33,934 nucleotides of DNA from Emcibacter sp. (GCA_027019205.1 JALUWZ010000173.1:1-33934), one strand, 5' to 3'; positions 9,093 through 17,917 are shown, counted from the stretch's first letter. Notes: generated by a model from the letters alone, not told the origin. Made by a program: numbers and translations.

Positions 9093-9425
9093 GGGGTTCC
9101 AGATTGATTCATGTTAATTTCTGGTCCATATTACGCGATAATCTGCCGGAATCACAGGAAAACCTGTAGAAAAGTTATATTTTTCCTCTATTTTACTGTT
9201 AACTTAAATATTGGGTAATATTCATTAATATTATTATATTTCAACATGTTATACATGCCATTAGCATGCTTCCAGTGCGGTTAACCTTAATAATATCGCG
9301 AAAAACCCCTTGATTTTTTTATCTGGTTACTTTTTGTTAACCAGTAACGTTAATAATAGTTAACAGGAAATGGTTAACCGTAATAATTTAGATATTAACA
9401 TAATTAGAAAATGATAGGTATTTAC
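9093..9425. promoter_or_regulatory. fliI/ctrA divergent regulatory region with repeated TTAAC-type motifs
   Basis: This AT-rich gap of about 330 bp contains five GTTAAC hexamers (starting at 9198, 9280, 9336, 9359 and 9373). It also contains three copies of TAAC-NN-TAATAAT (9282-9294, 9345-9357, 9375-9387). TTAAC is the core half-site recognised by CtrA, and TTAACC occurs at 9281, 9337 and 9374. A perfect TTAA-N7-TTAA pair is not present; the nearest is TTAA-N6-TTAA at 9350-9363. Two GANTC sites (9106, 9149) could be CcrM methylation sites but are about as frequent as expected by chance. Autoregulation of ctrA and joint control of fliI are plausible inferences. Confidence 0.6.
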
Positions 9426-10127
9426 ATGCGTGTGCTGCTCATAGAAGATGATCCCTCCACATCCAAAAGTATTGAATTAATGTTATCAGCCGAAGGCTTT
9501 AACATCTACTGTACCGACCTCGGTGAAGAAGGCATCGACCTCGGCAAATTATATGATTATGATATTATCCTGCTGGATCTCAATCTGCCGGATATGCATG
9601 GCTATGATGTATTGAAGAAGCTGCGCCTGTCGAAGGTAACCACGCCTATTCTTATTCTGTCCGGCATGGGTGAACTGGAAAACAAGGTCAAGGGGCTGGG
9701 CTACGGCGCCGACGATTATCTGACCAAACCATTTTACAAGGAAGAACTGGTGGCACGGATACAGGCCATCATCCGGCGCTCCAAGGGCCATGCGGAATCA
9801 ATTATCCGCACTGGCAAGCTCTCCGTCAACCTTGATACAAAGACCGTCGATGTCAATAATCAACGGGTCCATCTGACCGGCAAGGAATATGCCATGCTCG
9901 AACTGCTGTCCCTGCGTAAAAGCACGACGCTGACCAAGGAAATGTTCCTTAATCACCTTTACGGCGGCATGGATGAGCCGGAACTGAAAATCATTGATGT
10001 TTTTATCTGCAAATTACGCAAAAAGCTGATGGCGATCTGCGGCGAAAATTATATTGAAACCGTCTGGGGACGGGGCTATGTGCTGCGTGATCCGGAAAAC
10101 ACAGATGACGTTGCCGTCGCCAGTTAA
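9426..10127 (+). CDS. ctrA: cell-cycle response regulator CtrA
   Basis: The ORF track start at 9411 adds five residues. The ATG at 9426 gives the canonical MRVLLIEDD start and has AGG seven bases upstream, so I prefer it (233 aa). The receiver domain has the acidic pair E7/D8-D9, phospho-acceptor D51 ([11 protein letters not shown]) and K in LTKPF. The OmpR-type winged helix contains the near-invariant [16 protein letters not shown] and [24 protein letters not shown]. In alphaproteobacteria CtrA governs flagella, chemotaxis and, in some orders, DNA replication, and is phosphorylated through CckA-ChpT. The C-terminus ends AVAS rather than the Ala-Ala used by ClpXP in Caulobacter. Flanking fliI and the che operon fit a motility role. 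Confidence 0.98.
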   Translation: MRVLLIEDDPSTSKSIELMLSAEGFNIYCTDLGEEGIDLGKLYDYDIILLDLNLPDMHGYDVLKKLRLSKVTTPILILSGMGELENKVKGLGYGADDYLTKPFYKEELVARIQAIIRRSKGHAESIIRTGKLSVNLDTKTVDVNNQRVHLTGKEYAMLELLSLRKSTTLTKEMFLNHLYGGMDEPELKIIDVFICKLRKKLMAICGENYIETVWGRGYVLRDPENTDDVAVAS

Positions 10128-10173
10128 CGCTGTCAAAAGAATCTCCGGTAAATATAAAAATTTACCAACACAG

Positions 10174-10208
10174 AAAGGCCACACCGATTATCCGGTGTGG
10201 CCTTTTCT
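10174..10208 (+). terminator. Rho-independent terminator, probably bidirectional
   Basis: A perfect 13-bp stem (AAAGGCCACACCG paired with CGGTGTGGCCTTT) with loop ATTATC is followed by TC on the plus strand and has an A/T-rich flank on the other side. It sits between the convergent ctrA and cheR genes and can serve both. Confidence 0.9.
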
Positions 10209-10230
10209 GTAACGAAATTAACAAATATAT

Positions 10231-11070
10231 TTATCCCACCTTACGCAGTTGACCTGCATGATCAGCGGTCATATACATGCCGCGTTTACCGGATACGGGT
10301 TTGAATTTTTCGGTTAATCCAAGAACGGTTTCTGCGGCGCCGAGGAATAATGTTCCATCTTCGGCCATCTGTCCCCGCAGACGTTCCAGCACGTCGCTCT
10401 TGGTATCCTGATGGAAATAAATCAACACATTCCGGCAAAATACCACATCAAAAGTGCCAAGGGAGCGAAAGCTGTCCAGCAGATTAAACGGTCTGTAGGT
10501 CACCATTTTACGGATTTTTTCGGAAATCTGCCACATCTCGCCGGCCTGGGTAAAATATTTCATCAACAGTTTGATCGGCAGGCCCCTTTGAACTTCAAAC
10601 TGTGAATATACACCGGCCCGGGCCTTGTCCAGAACATCCTTTGACAGATCGGTGCCGATAATTTCAATATTCCAGCCCGCCAGCTGGGTCTCCATCTCAC
10701 TCAATATCATGGCCAGGGAATAAGGCTCCTGCCCGGTTGAGGCCGCCGCACACCAGATACGGATTCTTCTGGCATTTGCCCGTGCCTTCAACAGACCCGG
10801 CAGGACATCCGCCTTGAAAAGATCAAACGGGGTGCTGTCGCGGAAAAAGAAGGATTCATTGGTGGTCATCGCATCGGTGATCTCGCGCAGTAAATCCTCC
10901 TTGCGCCGCAGCCTGACCTCGTTAATCAGATCATCCAGTGTTTCCATGCCTTTCTTGCGGGCAATCGGGGTCAGGCGGCTCTCCAGAAGATAAACCTTGT
11001 TTTCCGACAAGACCAGGCCCGACCTTTCCTTCAGGATCTTGCTCAGCAGCTCAAAATCTTCTTTTCTCAT
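10231..11070 (-). CDS. cheR: chemotaxis protein methyltransferase CheR
   Basis: This 279-residue protein has the helical CheR N-terminal domain (about 1-70, with MTTNESFFFRD) followed by the SAM-binding domain. The SAM motif AAASTGQEPYSLAM, then EIIGTDLS and FDVVFCRNVLIYF, are characteristic. CheR methylates receptor glutamates with S-adenosylmethionine during adaptation. The start codon overlaps the cheB stop by 4 bp, and it is the last gene of the cheA-W-Y-B-R operon, ending before the shared terminator. Confidence 0.97.
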   Translation of the reverse strand: MRKEDFELLSKILKERSGLVLSENKVYLLESRLTPIARKKGMETLDDLINEVRLRRKEDLLREITDAMTTNESFFFRDSTPFDLFKADVLPGLLKARANARRIRIWCAAASTGQEPYSLAMILSEMETQLAGWNIEIIGTDLSKDVLDKARAGVYSQFEVQRGLPIKLLMKYFTQAGEMWQISEKIRKMVTYRPFNLLDSFRSLGTFDVVFCRNVLIYFHQDTKSDVLERLRGQMAEDGTLFLGAAETVLGLTEKFKPVSGKRGMYMTADHAGQLRKVG

Positions 11071-12218
11071 GATGCCAGTCCCATCAGTTTTTCTTTGATT
11101 TTCCCGCCAATTTCATCAAGCGGATATATTCCACTGCACAGACCCGCTGTGCTGACTGCCCCCGGCATGCCCCAGACGACACTGGATTTTTCATCCTGGG
11201 CGATCAGGTTACCCCCGGCGGCCACCAGCTTGCGGCTGGCCTCAAGACCATCATGGCCCATGCCGGTCAATATGACGGCGAATACTTTTGCGCCATATAA
11301 TTCTGTCACACTCCTGAACATCGGCTCAACGGACGGGCGGCAGAAATTTTCCTGTGGTCCCTGATTGAGCGAGATAACATCCTGTCCGGACTTCTTCACC
11401 ACCGTCATATGATAGTCGCCGGGGGCCAGATAGACCTTGCCTTTTTCCAGTATATCGCCGTCTTCGGCTTCCTTGCAGTCAAATCTGGTGGCGCTGGTCA
11501 GGTGCTTTGCCAGAATGGCGGTAAAAGTTGGCGGCATATGCTGGGTGATGATCACCGGAACATCTGCCGACCCCAGATCTCTGAGAACTGCCAGCAGGGC
11601 CTGTGGTCCGCCGGTAGAACTGCCAATGGCCAATATTGAGACTTTGCCCGGTGAAAAGCGACGTTTTTCCGGCGTTTTACCAACATTCCCGACCGGCATG
11701 AGGTCCTTTTTGACCAGCGTTGTCTTGCCCCGGAAAATTTTGCCGCCATTGCGCAGCCTGCTGGCGGCGGCAATATTTATAACCTTGCTGATGATTTCTT
11801 CCTGAAAGCTCATTGATGAGGCAATATCACGGTTGCTTTCCGGCTTGGAAACATAGTCAGAAGCGCCAAGGGACAGGGCTTTCATGCTGATTTCCGCATT
11901 GCGTTTGGTCAGGGTTGAGGCCATCAAAACTTTAACTTTCGGGTTTATCTTGAAGAATTCCGGCAGGGCCGTCAATCCGTCCATGACCGGCATTTCAATA
12001 TCCAGAATGATAATTTCAGGATCATATCTGGCCATATTGTCCAGAGCAATCTTGCCATTGCCCGCTGTGCCGACAATCTGAATGGCGGGGTCCTCCGAAA
12101 GCCATCGGGACATCATACCCCTGATCACTGCTGAATCGTCAACGATCATAACCCGATATTGACCACTTCTTATATTCCGAGCCGAATTGCCCCTGTCTTT
12201 TATGGAAATACTGCTCAC
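11067..12218 (-). CDS. cheB: chemotaxis response regulator protein-glutamate methylesterase CheB
   Basis: A receiver domain (VMIVDDSAVIRG, phospho-acceptor D73 in ILDIEMPVMDG, K in VSKPES) is joined by a linker to the methylesterase domain. The catalytic serine is S201 (IGSSTGGPQ), the histidine is in ITQHMPP (about 227), and the aspartate is in ILTGMGHDG. CheB removes methyl groups from chemoreceptors and deamidates glutamines when phosphorylated by CheA. A 20-residue N-terminal extension precedes the receiver fold. The gene abuts cheY and overlaps cheR by 4 bp. Confidence 0.97.
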   Translation of the reverse strand: MSSISIKDRGNSARNIRSGQYRVMIVDDSAVIRGMMSRWLSEDPAIQIVGTAGNGKIALDNMARYDPEIIILDIEMPVMDGLTALPEFFKINPKVKVLMASTLTKRNAEISMKALSLGASDYVSKPESNRDIASSMSFQEEIISKVINIAAASRLRNGGKIFRGKTTLVKKDLMPVGNVGKTPEKRRFSPGKVSILAIGSSTGGPQALLAVLRDLGSADVPVIITQHMPPTFTAILAKHLTSATRFDCKEAEDGDILEKGKVYLAPGDYHMTVVKKSGQDVISLNQGPQENFCRPSVEPMFRSVTELYGAKVFAVILTGMGHDGLEASRKLVAAGGNLIAQDEKSSVVWGMPGAVSTAGLCSGIYPLDEIGGKIKEKLMGLAS

Positions 12219-12584
12219 TTAAATTAATCCTACCTGAGAAAATTTTGCTTCAATGATTTCACGGTCAAATGGTTTCATGATATATTCGTCGGCCCCGGCG
12301 GAAATCGCCGCGCTGATATGGCTCATATCATTTTCAGTCGTACAGAACACCACCACCGGCTTGTCACCCCCATCAGAAGCCCTCAGGTTTTTCAGGAAAT
12401 CAAGACCGTTCATCACCGGCATATTCCAGTCCAGAAGAACAACATCCGGCAGAGTCTCATGGCATGAATCCAGAGCATCCTGACCATCGACGGCCTCACG
12501 AATGTCAAAGTCAAGTTCCTCCAGAATACGTCGCGCCACTTTTCTGATAACTTTTGAGTCATCAACCACAAGACAGGATTTCAT
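12219..12584 (-). CDS. cheY: chemotaxis response regulator CheY
   Basis: A single-domain receiver of 121 residues with D8-D9, phospho-acceptor D52 (VLLDWNMPVMNG), T82 and K104 (IMKPFD), with no output domain. Placement between cheW and cheB supports a CheY that acts on the flagellar motor switch. It ends exactly where cheB begins, so the two are probably translated together. A phosphate-sink role in a multi-CheY system cannot be excluded. Confidence 0.93.
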   Translation of the reverse strand: MKSCLVVDDSKVIRKVARRILEELDFDIREAVDGQDALDSCHETLPDVVLLDWNMPVMNGLDFLKNLRASDGGDKPVVVFCTTENDMSHISAAISAGADEYIMKPFDREIIEAKFSQVGLI

Positions 12585-12640
12585 TTTTTATCTCCGAACC
12601 GAATTTAGTCTTATATCATCATTACATAAATATTGTTTGA

Positions 12641-13093
12641 TCAGGCCGCCACAGCCTGGCTTCTCTCAAAATTCAACAATTTTTCCACATCAAGAATAAC
12701 CAGCAATTCTCCCTCCAGACGAAAGATACCGCCGGATACCTCCTGCCAGCAGACATCCAGCGTCACAGGATTGCGTTCAAATGACTCTTCCGGAAATGAC
12801 ATGACATCCCCGACAGAATCAATCAGAAGGCTGTAGGGCTCCTCCTCATATTCAACGACAATGCTCATATTTTCACTATTCTCTTTCTGGTCCTCAAGTC
12901 CCAGACGTTTGCGTAAATCTATCGCGGTTACGATACGACCGCGCAGATTAAGCACCCCGGCAACAGCAGGCGGGGCCAGCGGGACGGCGGTGATTGCCTG
13001 TTCAGACAAAACATCATGCACCGACAGAACCGGAATGCCGCATAACTGTCCGGATAGCCGAAATGTCACAAAATCTCTGTTTTCATTTTCCAT
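12641..13093 (-). CDS. cheW: chemotaxis coupling protein CheW
   Basis: The ORF track begins at a TTG (13111). The ATG at 13093 has GGGAAAG a few bases upstream and is preferred, giving 150 residues. The CheW fold is shown by FVTFRLSGQLCGIPVLSVHDVL, AGVLNLRGRIVTAIDLRKRLGL and YSLLIDSVGDVM. CheW links chemoreceptors to CheA. The gene starts about 24 bp after the cheA stop and lies upstream of cheY, all on the minus strand. Confidence 0.95.
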   Translation of the reverse strand: MENENRDFVTFRLSGQLCGIPVLSVHDVLSEQAITAVPLAPPAVAGVLNLRGRIVTAIDLRKRLGLEDQKENSENMSIVVEYEEEPYSLLIDSVGDVMSFPEESFERNPVTLDVCWQEVSGGIFRLEGELLVILDVEKLLNFERSQAVAA

Positions 13094-13116
13094 TGTCTTT
13101 CCCTTTTCCAATATAT

Positions 13117-16100
13117 CTATGCTGCATTCTGTTTTCTGTTGATCTGGTCCATGATGGTGGTCATCAGGGTATCGCGTTCAAGTTTGACCACATAATCATC
13201 AAATCCGACCTCCCGGCCCCGGGCAAAATCTTTCGGTGTATGATGGGATGACAGGGCAATCATCGGCGTTGTCTGCCAGATTCCGCCAGACCGGACCTCT
13301 TCAGCAAAACTGAATCCGTCCATATCGGGCATTTCTATATCGCTGACGATAATATCAAAATCATTGCCTTTCTCCCGAAGAGCGAGGGCGGCTGCCGCGC
13401 TGTCCACCGCCGTAATTTTATACCCCGCCGCCGACAGGAGCGGCCTTATCATATTGAGGAAGAATTTACTGTCATCAATCAACAGGATCTCAGGCATATT
13501 CTGCGTGCTGGTATGGCCGGAAGTGCTGGATGACCCCAGCGTGCCAAAGGCCTTTTCAATATAATAGGCCACATCAATAATTTCCGTGGCATTGCCGTCA
13601 ATGACTGCGGTGCCCACCTGACCGTCAATTTCCGAGGAAAGCTCGATATCAATTTTATCCTCAAGAATATCGACAATCTCATCAACGGCGATACCCATTG
13701 TCCGGTCTCCGTCGGCAAAGACTAGAATTGGCTGTCGGCCTTCTTCCTTGAATTTCCGGCTGCTGTCAAGATTGACCAGCGGCATCAGGCGGCCCCGATA
13801 CTGATAGACCGGTTTGCCATCTGATGACTCGATATCCTTAACGTCAATTTCCTCAAGCCGGGCAACCAGAGACAGGGGAACAGCCCGATGACGGTTTTGC
13901 CCGGCGCTGAACAGCAGGATTGCCTCACGTTCATTTATAATACCCGATGGCATGATCTCTCCTTCCTCTCCCCCGAAACCGGAGGAATCGGATACCTTGT
14001 CGCTGATCTGGTTCACAATGCCGTTCGGATCAAGGATCATGATCACCTTGCCATCACCAAGAATGGTATTTCCGGCAAAGGTCTGTAAATCCCTCAGGAT
14101 AGGGGCCACCGGTTTGACGACGATTTCCTCGGTGTCAAATACCTGATCGACAACAATACCGAAAGTGAATGTCCCGACCTGGGTGATGACGATATAATCT
14201 TCCTGTTTTGTAATATCATTGCCGTCTTCGTCTTTTTCCGGCGCGCCAAGTCCGAGAATTTCTTCCAGCCGGACCAGCGGCAACAGCCGGTCGCGCAGAC
14301 GCAGGACCGGCGTATTATTGATATGTTCAATACTATGTTCGGAATCATTGGATGCCCGGACAAGTTCAAGGACACTGATCTGCGGAATGGCAAATCTGTC
14401 TTCCCGGCATTTGACAATCAGGGCCGATACGATGGCCAGCGTCAGGGGAATCTTGATGCTGAAACTTGTGCCTTTGCCTTCGATTGATTTAAGATCAACC
14501 GTACCGCCGATCTTTTCAATATTGCTCCGCACAACATCCATCCCGACACCGCGACCCGATACAGCCGTTACTTTTTCGGCAGTGGAGAAACCGGCATGGA
14601 AGATAAATCTCTGAATCTGGTTATCAGACATCTCATCCAGTTCTTCCTGGGTGGCAAGCTCATTCTTCAGGGCCTTGGCCTTCAGTTTCTCAACCGGCAG
14701 TCCCGCCCCGTCATCGGTGATTTCAATAATGATATGACCGCCCTCGTGAAAAGCATTCAGGCGGATGGTTCCGGTTTCCTTCTTGCCTGCCGCCAGACGG
14801 TCTGCCGGCATTTCAATGCCGTGATCGGCAGAATTGCGCACCATATGGGTCAACGGGTCCTTGATCATTTCCAGAACCTGCCGGTCAAGTTCAGTATCCG
14901 CCCCCAGCATCTGAAGATCAATTTTCTTGTTCAGTTCCAGCTGCAGATCACGAATAATCCTCGGCAGTTTGGCCCAGGCGTTGCCGACCGGCTGCATCCG
15001 GGTTTTCATGACCCCTTCCTGTAATTCAGTTGTACATTGACTAAGACGCTGCAAGGGAATGGAAAATTCGCTGTCATTGCTGTTGCGTAACAATTGCATA
15101 AGCTGGTTTCTGGTCAGCACAAGTTCACTGACCATCGTCATCAGGTCTTCCAGAACCTGAACATTCACCCGAATGCTCTGGTTGGCGATGCTTTTCTCCC
15201 CCGACTTGGCCCCGGCAGCAGATTTTGTATCAGATTCCGAAGGCTTGTTTTTAGCTTTGCTGCGGGCCTGCTCAAGAATATTAACTGCAATATCATCATA
15301 TTCCACCAGTACGGCATCCACATCCAATGGCGCCAGATCAACTTCCTCCAGTACCGATTGCAGCAATTTACGGACAGTCTCATTCTGTTTTTCTGTCATG
15401 CCGTGGGAAATGAAAGGTTCAAAGGCCGCAGAGATACTCGGGCCACTCTCGGCCTTTCCGGCAAGACAGGCGCTAAAGAAGTTGCCCATTTTATCCTTGC
15501 TGTCTCTTTTATTCACCCCCTCCATAAGGCCTTTGACGGAAATATCGGCAAATAACCGGTTATGGAACAGATGGACAATCACCTTGACCGCCTCGACGCC
15601 GCCAATACGCGTTAACAGGTCTTCCTGTTCGGATTCTGACTGTATTTCCTCTTCTGTATCATCCTCGTCATCCGGGCCGGGCGCGGCGGCAAAGGCGGCT
15701 TCGAGTTCTTCGAGGGAAACCTGTCCGGGTAATATCGTTGCGGGCTGTGTGATCTCCGGCATTTCTATTGCCGCTTCCTCTGCCGCAGGCGCTGCCACTT
15801 CAAGCTGCCCCCCCGAGGCCACGACATTCAACTGGCTGATAATATCGCTGTCATCGCCTTCCGGCTCCTGCTGTGTTGCCTCAAGGGCGGCCAGGATTTC
15901 CTTGATCCGGTCCAGAGCCGCCAGAATAAGTGTGACAGAATCAGACGTGACGGTAAGTTCCCCGTCCCGGTATTTTCCCAGCACATTTTCCCCGGCATGG
16001 GCCACGGTCTCAAGCCGTGGCAGACCAAGAAAACCACAGGTTCCCTTGATGGTATGAACCAGACGGAAGATATTGTCCAGAATGGGTTTGTTGGTCGGGT

Positions 16101-16185
16101 CCTGCTCCAGCGTGACCAGTTCAACATCGACTTCATCAATACTCTCCGCAGTTTCGGTCAGAAACTCATTCAGCAAATCATCCAT
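13117..16185 (-). CDS. cheA: hybrid chemotaxis histidine kinase CheA with globin-like insert, two CheW-like domains and a receiver
   Basis: The ATG at 16185 (MDDLLNEFL) has AAAAGGG upstream and is preferred over the GTG at 16221, giving 1022 residues. Domains in order are as follows. Hpt spans about 1-105 with H44 (RLVHTIKGTCGF). An acidic linker follows. A segment at about 190-300 resembles truncated globins (RIGGVEAVKVIVHLF). The dimerisation helices start near 335. The HATPase domain contains HMVRNSADHGIE, DDGAGLP and GRGVGMDVV. Two CheW-like domains come next. A C-terminal receiver contains SDIEMPDMDGF. CheA autophosphorylates the Hpt histidine and passes phosphate to CheY and CheB. The usual P2 domain is not evident, and the globin-like segment is in its place. 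The receiver may act as a phosphate sink. Confidence 0.95.
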   Translation of the reverse strand: MDDLLNEFLTETAESIDEVDVELVTLEQDPTNKPILDNIFRLVHTIKGTCGFLGLPRLETVAHAGENVLGKYRDGELTVTSDSVTLILAALDRIKEILAALEATQQEPEGDDSDIISQLNVVASGGQLEVAAPAAEEAAIEMPEITQPATILPGQVSLEELEAAFAAAPGPDDEDDTEEEIQSESEQEDLLTRIGGVEAVKVIVHLFHNRLFADISVKGLMEGVNKRDSKDKMGNFFSACLAGKAESGPSISAAFEPFISHGMTEKQNETVRKLLQSVLEEVDLAPLDVDAVLVEYDDIAVNILEQARSKAKNKPSESDTKSAAGAKSGEKSIANQSIRVNVQVLEDLMTMVSELVLTRNQLMQLLRNSNDSEFSIPLQRLSQCTTELQEGVMKTRMQPVGNAWAKLPRIIRDLQLELNKKIDLQMLGADTELDRQVLEMIKDPLTHMVRNSADHGIEMPADRLAAGKKETGTIRLNAFHEGGHIIIEITDDGAGLPVEKLKAKALKNELATQEELDEMSDNQIQRFIFHAGFSTAEKVTAVSGRGVGMDVVRSNIEKIGGTVDLKSIEGKGTSFSIKIPLTLAIVSALIVKCREDRFAIPQISVLELVRASNDSEHSIEHINNTPVLRLRDRLLPLVRLEEILGLGAPEKDEDGNDITKQEDYIVITQVGTFTFGIVVDQVFDTEEIVVKPVAPILRDLQTFAGNTILGDGKVIMILDPNGIVNQISDKVSDSSGFGGEEGEIMPSGIINEREAILLFSAGQNRHRAVPLSLVARLEEIDVKDIESSDGKPVYQYRGRLMPLVNLDSSRKFKEEGRQPILVFADGDRTMGIAVDEIVDILEDKIDIELSSEIDGQVGTAVIDGNATEIIDVAYYIEKAFGTLGSSSTSGHTSTQNMPEILLIDDSKFFLNMIRPLLSAAGYKITAVDSAAAALALREKGNDFDIIVSDIEMPDMDGFSFAEEVRSGGIWQTTPMIALSSHHTPKDFARGREVGFDDYVVKLERDTLMTTIMDQINRKQNAA

Positions 16186-16348
16186 AATTTTTACCCTTTT
16201 CCGCTCAACCAGATGAGCCACAATTGTTCACTCTTTCCCAAGATCAGGTAAATTGGTTAAAAAGCTGTAAAAAGAGATAAAATGAATGGAAAATTATCTT
16301 AAAAAGAATCAGGCTACCGGGGCCTGGGGTATCAATGCGTCAGGGGCA
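16186..16348 (-). promoter_or_regulatory. upstream region of the che operon
   Basis: This 163-bp gap between chpT and cheA is AT-rich and must carry any separate cheA promoter. One TTAACC half-site is present on the minus strand (near 16250-16258), but I see no paired CtrA box and no convincing -35/-10 pair. The cheA operon could also be read from the chpT promoter. Confidence 0.35.
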
Positions 16349-16993
16349 TCACGGTTTTTCGATATCCTGACAGGCTATCCGGAGTGAAAAATCCTGGCCC
16401 TCACGCGGAATATAGTCGATGGTGCAGCCAATCCTTGCCGCCACCGTCGCCGCAAGGAATGCCGGGGCGGATTTCGTGGTAATCTCCTCCCCCTCCATCT
16501 CACCCAGAAGAGCCTCGCGCACGGAATCCTGGAAAATAACCTTGTCGCCCTGAACCGTCACCATCACCTCAAGGGGAGAATTCTCTCCATTGATGTCAAC
16601 CAGCAGTCTGCCACCCCGAACCAGACTTTCCCCGGCCACCAGTATCATATTCAGCATCAGCTTCAGCGCATCCTTGTCCATGCCGCCGATATCGGACGTC
16701 CAGTCAAGATCAATATTCCCCGCAGCATACAGTCCGCGCACCGCATTTTCTGCCTCGTTGAGCGGCACCTTTGCCCCAAATCCACCGGCGGAGCCAAAAG
16801 ACAGGCGGAAAAATTTTAGCCGGGCCGATGTCACCTCGGCGCTCTGGGCAAGAAGCTTCATAACCTCGACACGCATCCCGGCGTCATCTTCGTCATCCAG
16901 AATCTCCAGCCCGTTTGCGATCGCCCCGACCGGGCTGATCAGATCATGACACAGGCGGCTGCATAACAAGGCCGAGAACTCCATATCCTTCAT
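16349..16993 (-). CDS. chpT: histidine phosphotransferase ChpT
   Basis: The N-terminus FSALLCSRLCHDLISPVGAIANGLEIL is the hallmark of ChpT, with the phospho-accepting H16 followed by D-L. The 214-residue length and a degenerate HATPase-like C-terminal half match the family. ChpT shuttles phosphate from CckA to CtrA and CpdR. Its presence 160 bp upstream of cheA, with ctrA at the other end of the che operon, puts two relay components around the chemotaxis genes. An AGAAAG sequence precedes the ATG at 16993. cckA itself is not in the window. Confidence 0.9.
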   Translation of the reverse strand: MKDMEFSALLCSRLCHDLISPVGAIANGLEILDDEDDAGMRVEVMKLLAQSAEVTSARLKFFRLSFGSAGGFGAKVPLNEAENAVRGLYAAGNIDLDWTSDIGGMDKDALKLMLNMILVAGESLVRGGRLLVDINGENSPLEVMVTVQGDKVIFQDSVREALLGEMEGEEITTKSAPAFLAATVAARIGCTIDYIPREGQDFSLRIACQDIEKP

Positions 16994-17026
16994 AAAAAAA
17001 CACTTTCTTTTTTAGCCCGTTAAGAC

Positions 17027-17054
17027 ATGACAATTGATAAATTGACCATATAAT
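17027..17054 (+). promoter_or_regulatory. putative sigma-70-type promoter of cysQ
   Basis: ATGACA (17027-17032), a 16-bp spacer and TATAAT (17049-17054) lie 45 bp before the cysQ start in the gap divergent to chpT. The -10 is a perfect match; the -35 is moderate. Confidence 0.5.
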
Positions 17055-17098
17055 AGCCTTTCTGTAAAAACAATAGCCCCCAGCCGGAAAATAGCCCT

Positions 17099-17905
17099 AT
17101 GACAAATATGCCCCGCCAGACCATTCCTTACCGGACCCTCTCCGAAAAGCTATGTGAAACCACTCTCGAAGCAGGTCGGAAAATCATGGATATTTATGCC
17201 CGGGATTTCGCGGTCGCCTACAAGGATGACAGCTCGCCGGTGACTGAGGCGGATCAGGCAGCGGAAAAAATTATTCTGCGCGATCTGGCCGAAATTGCCC
17301 CGGACATCCCCGTCATTGCCGAGGAAATGGCCAGCGCCGGTAATATCCCCGATGTCGCCGATATATTCTGGCTGGTCGACCCGCTGGACGGCACAAAGGA
17401 ATTCATCAAGAAAGGCACTGATTTTACCGTAAATATCGCCCTGATAGAGGATGGTCAACCAGGGTTCGGCATTGTCTATGCCCCGGCGCTCGGGCGCATG
17501 TTTGTTGCAAAAGACCCCGACACCGCCGTCCAGATGACCATCCGCGAGGGCCGCTTTATCGGCCCGGAACAGCCGATCTCGGTCCGGGACGTGCCGGAGG
17601 GCGGCATCACCGCCGTCGCCAGCAAATCTCACCGGGACGCCGACACCGATGCTTTTCTGGAAAAGCTTGGCATAAGTGATGTCGTCTCCATCGGCAGTTC
17701 GCTCAAATTTTGTCTGGTGGCAAGCGGAGAAGCCGACATATACCCGCGCTTTGGCCCGACCATGGAATGGGACACCGGCGCGGGCCACGCGGTGCTGAGG
17801 GCGGCAGGCGGCACGGTCTCGAACCCGGACGGCACCCCGTTCCACTACCGGAAACCCGGCTTCCACAACGGTTTCTTCATCGCCAATGGCCGGGTTGATT
17901 ATTAA
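17099..17905 (+). CDS. cysQ: 3'(2'),5'-bisphosphate nucleotidase CysQ
   Basis: An inositol-monophosphatase-superfamily enzyme of 268 residues. Metal and substrate motifs are clear: VIAEE, WLVDPLDGTKEFI and MEWDTGAGHAVL. The DPLDGTKEFI form, rather than the DPIDGTxNF of inositol monophosphatases, marks CysQ, which hydrolyses 3'-phosphoadenosine 5'-phosphate produced during sulfate assimilation. It is a single gene between divergent chpT and a convergent LysE-family gene. The second methionine (MPRQT) is an alternative start. Confidence 0.93.
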   Translation: MTNMPRQTIPYRTLSEKLCETTLEAGRKIMDIYARDFAVAYKDDSSPVTEADQAAEKIILRDLAEIAPDIPVIAEEMASAGNIPDVADIFWLVDPLDGTKEFIKKGTDFTVNIALIEDGQPGFGIVYAPALGRMFVAKDPDTAVQMTIREGRFIGPEQPISVRDVPEGGITAVASKSHRDADTDAFLEKLGISDVVSIGSSLKFCLVASGEADIYPRFGPTMEWDTGAGHAVLRAAGGTVSNPDGTPFHYRKPGFHNGFFIANGRVDY

Positions 17906-17917
17906 AAAGATGGATTA

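Noticed and set aside
9106-9153. GANTC methylation sites in the ctrA upstream region
   Set aside because: Two sites in about 330 bp is close to chance and they lie 270 bp or more from ctrA, unlike the Caulobacter P1 site.
15173-16057. 294-aa plus-strand ORF opposite cheA
   Set aside because: Ser-rich antisense shadow of the acidic linker region of cheA.
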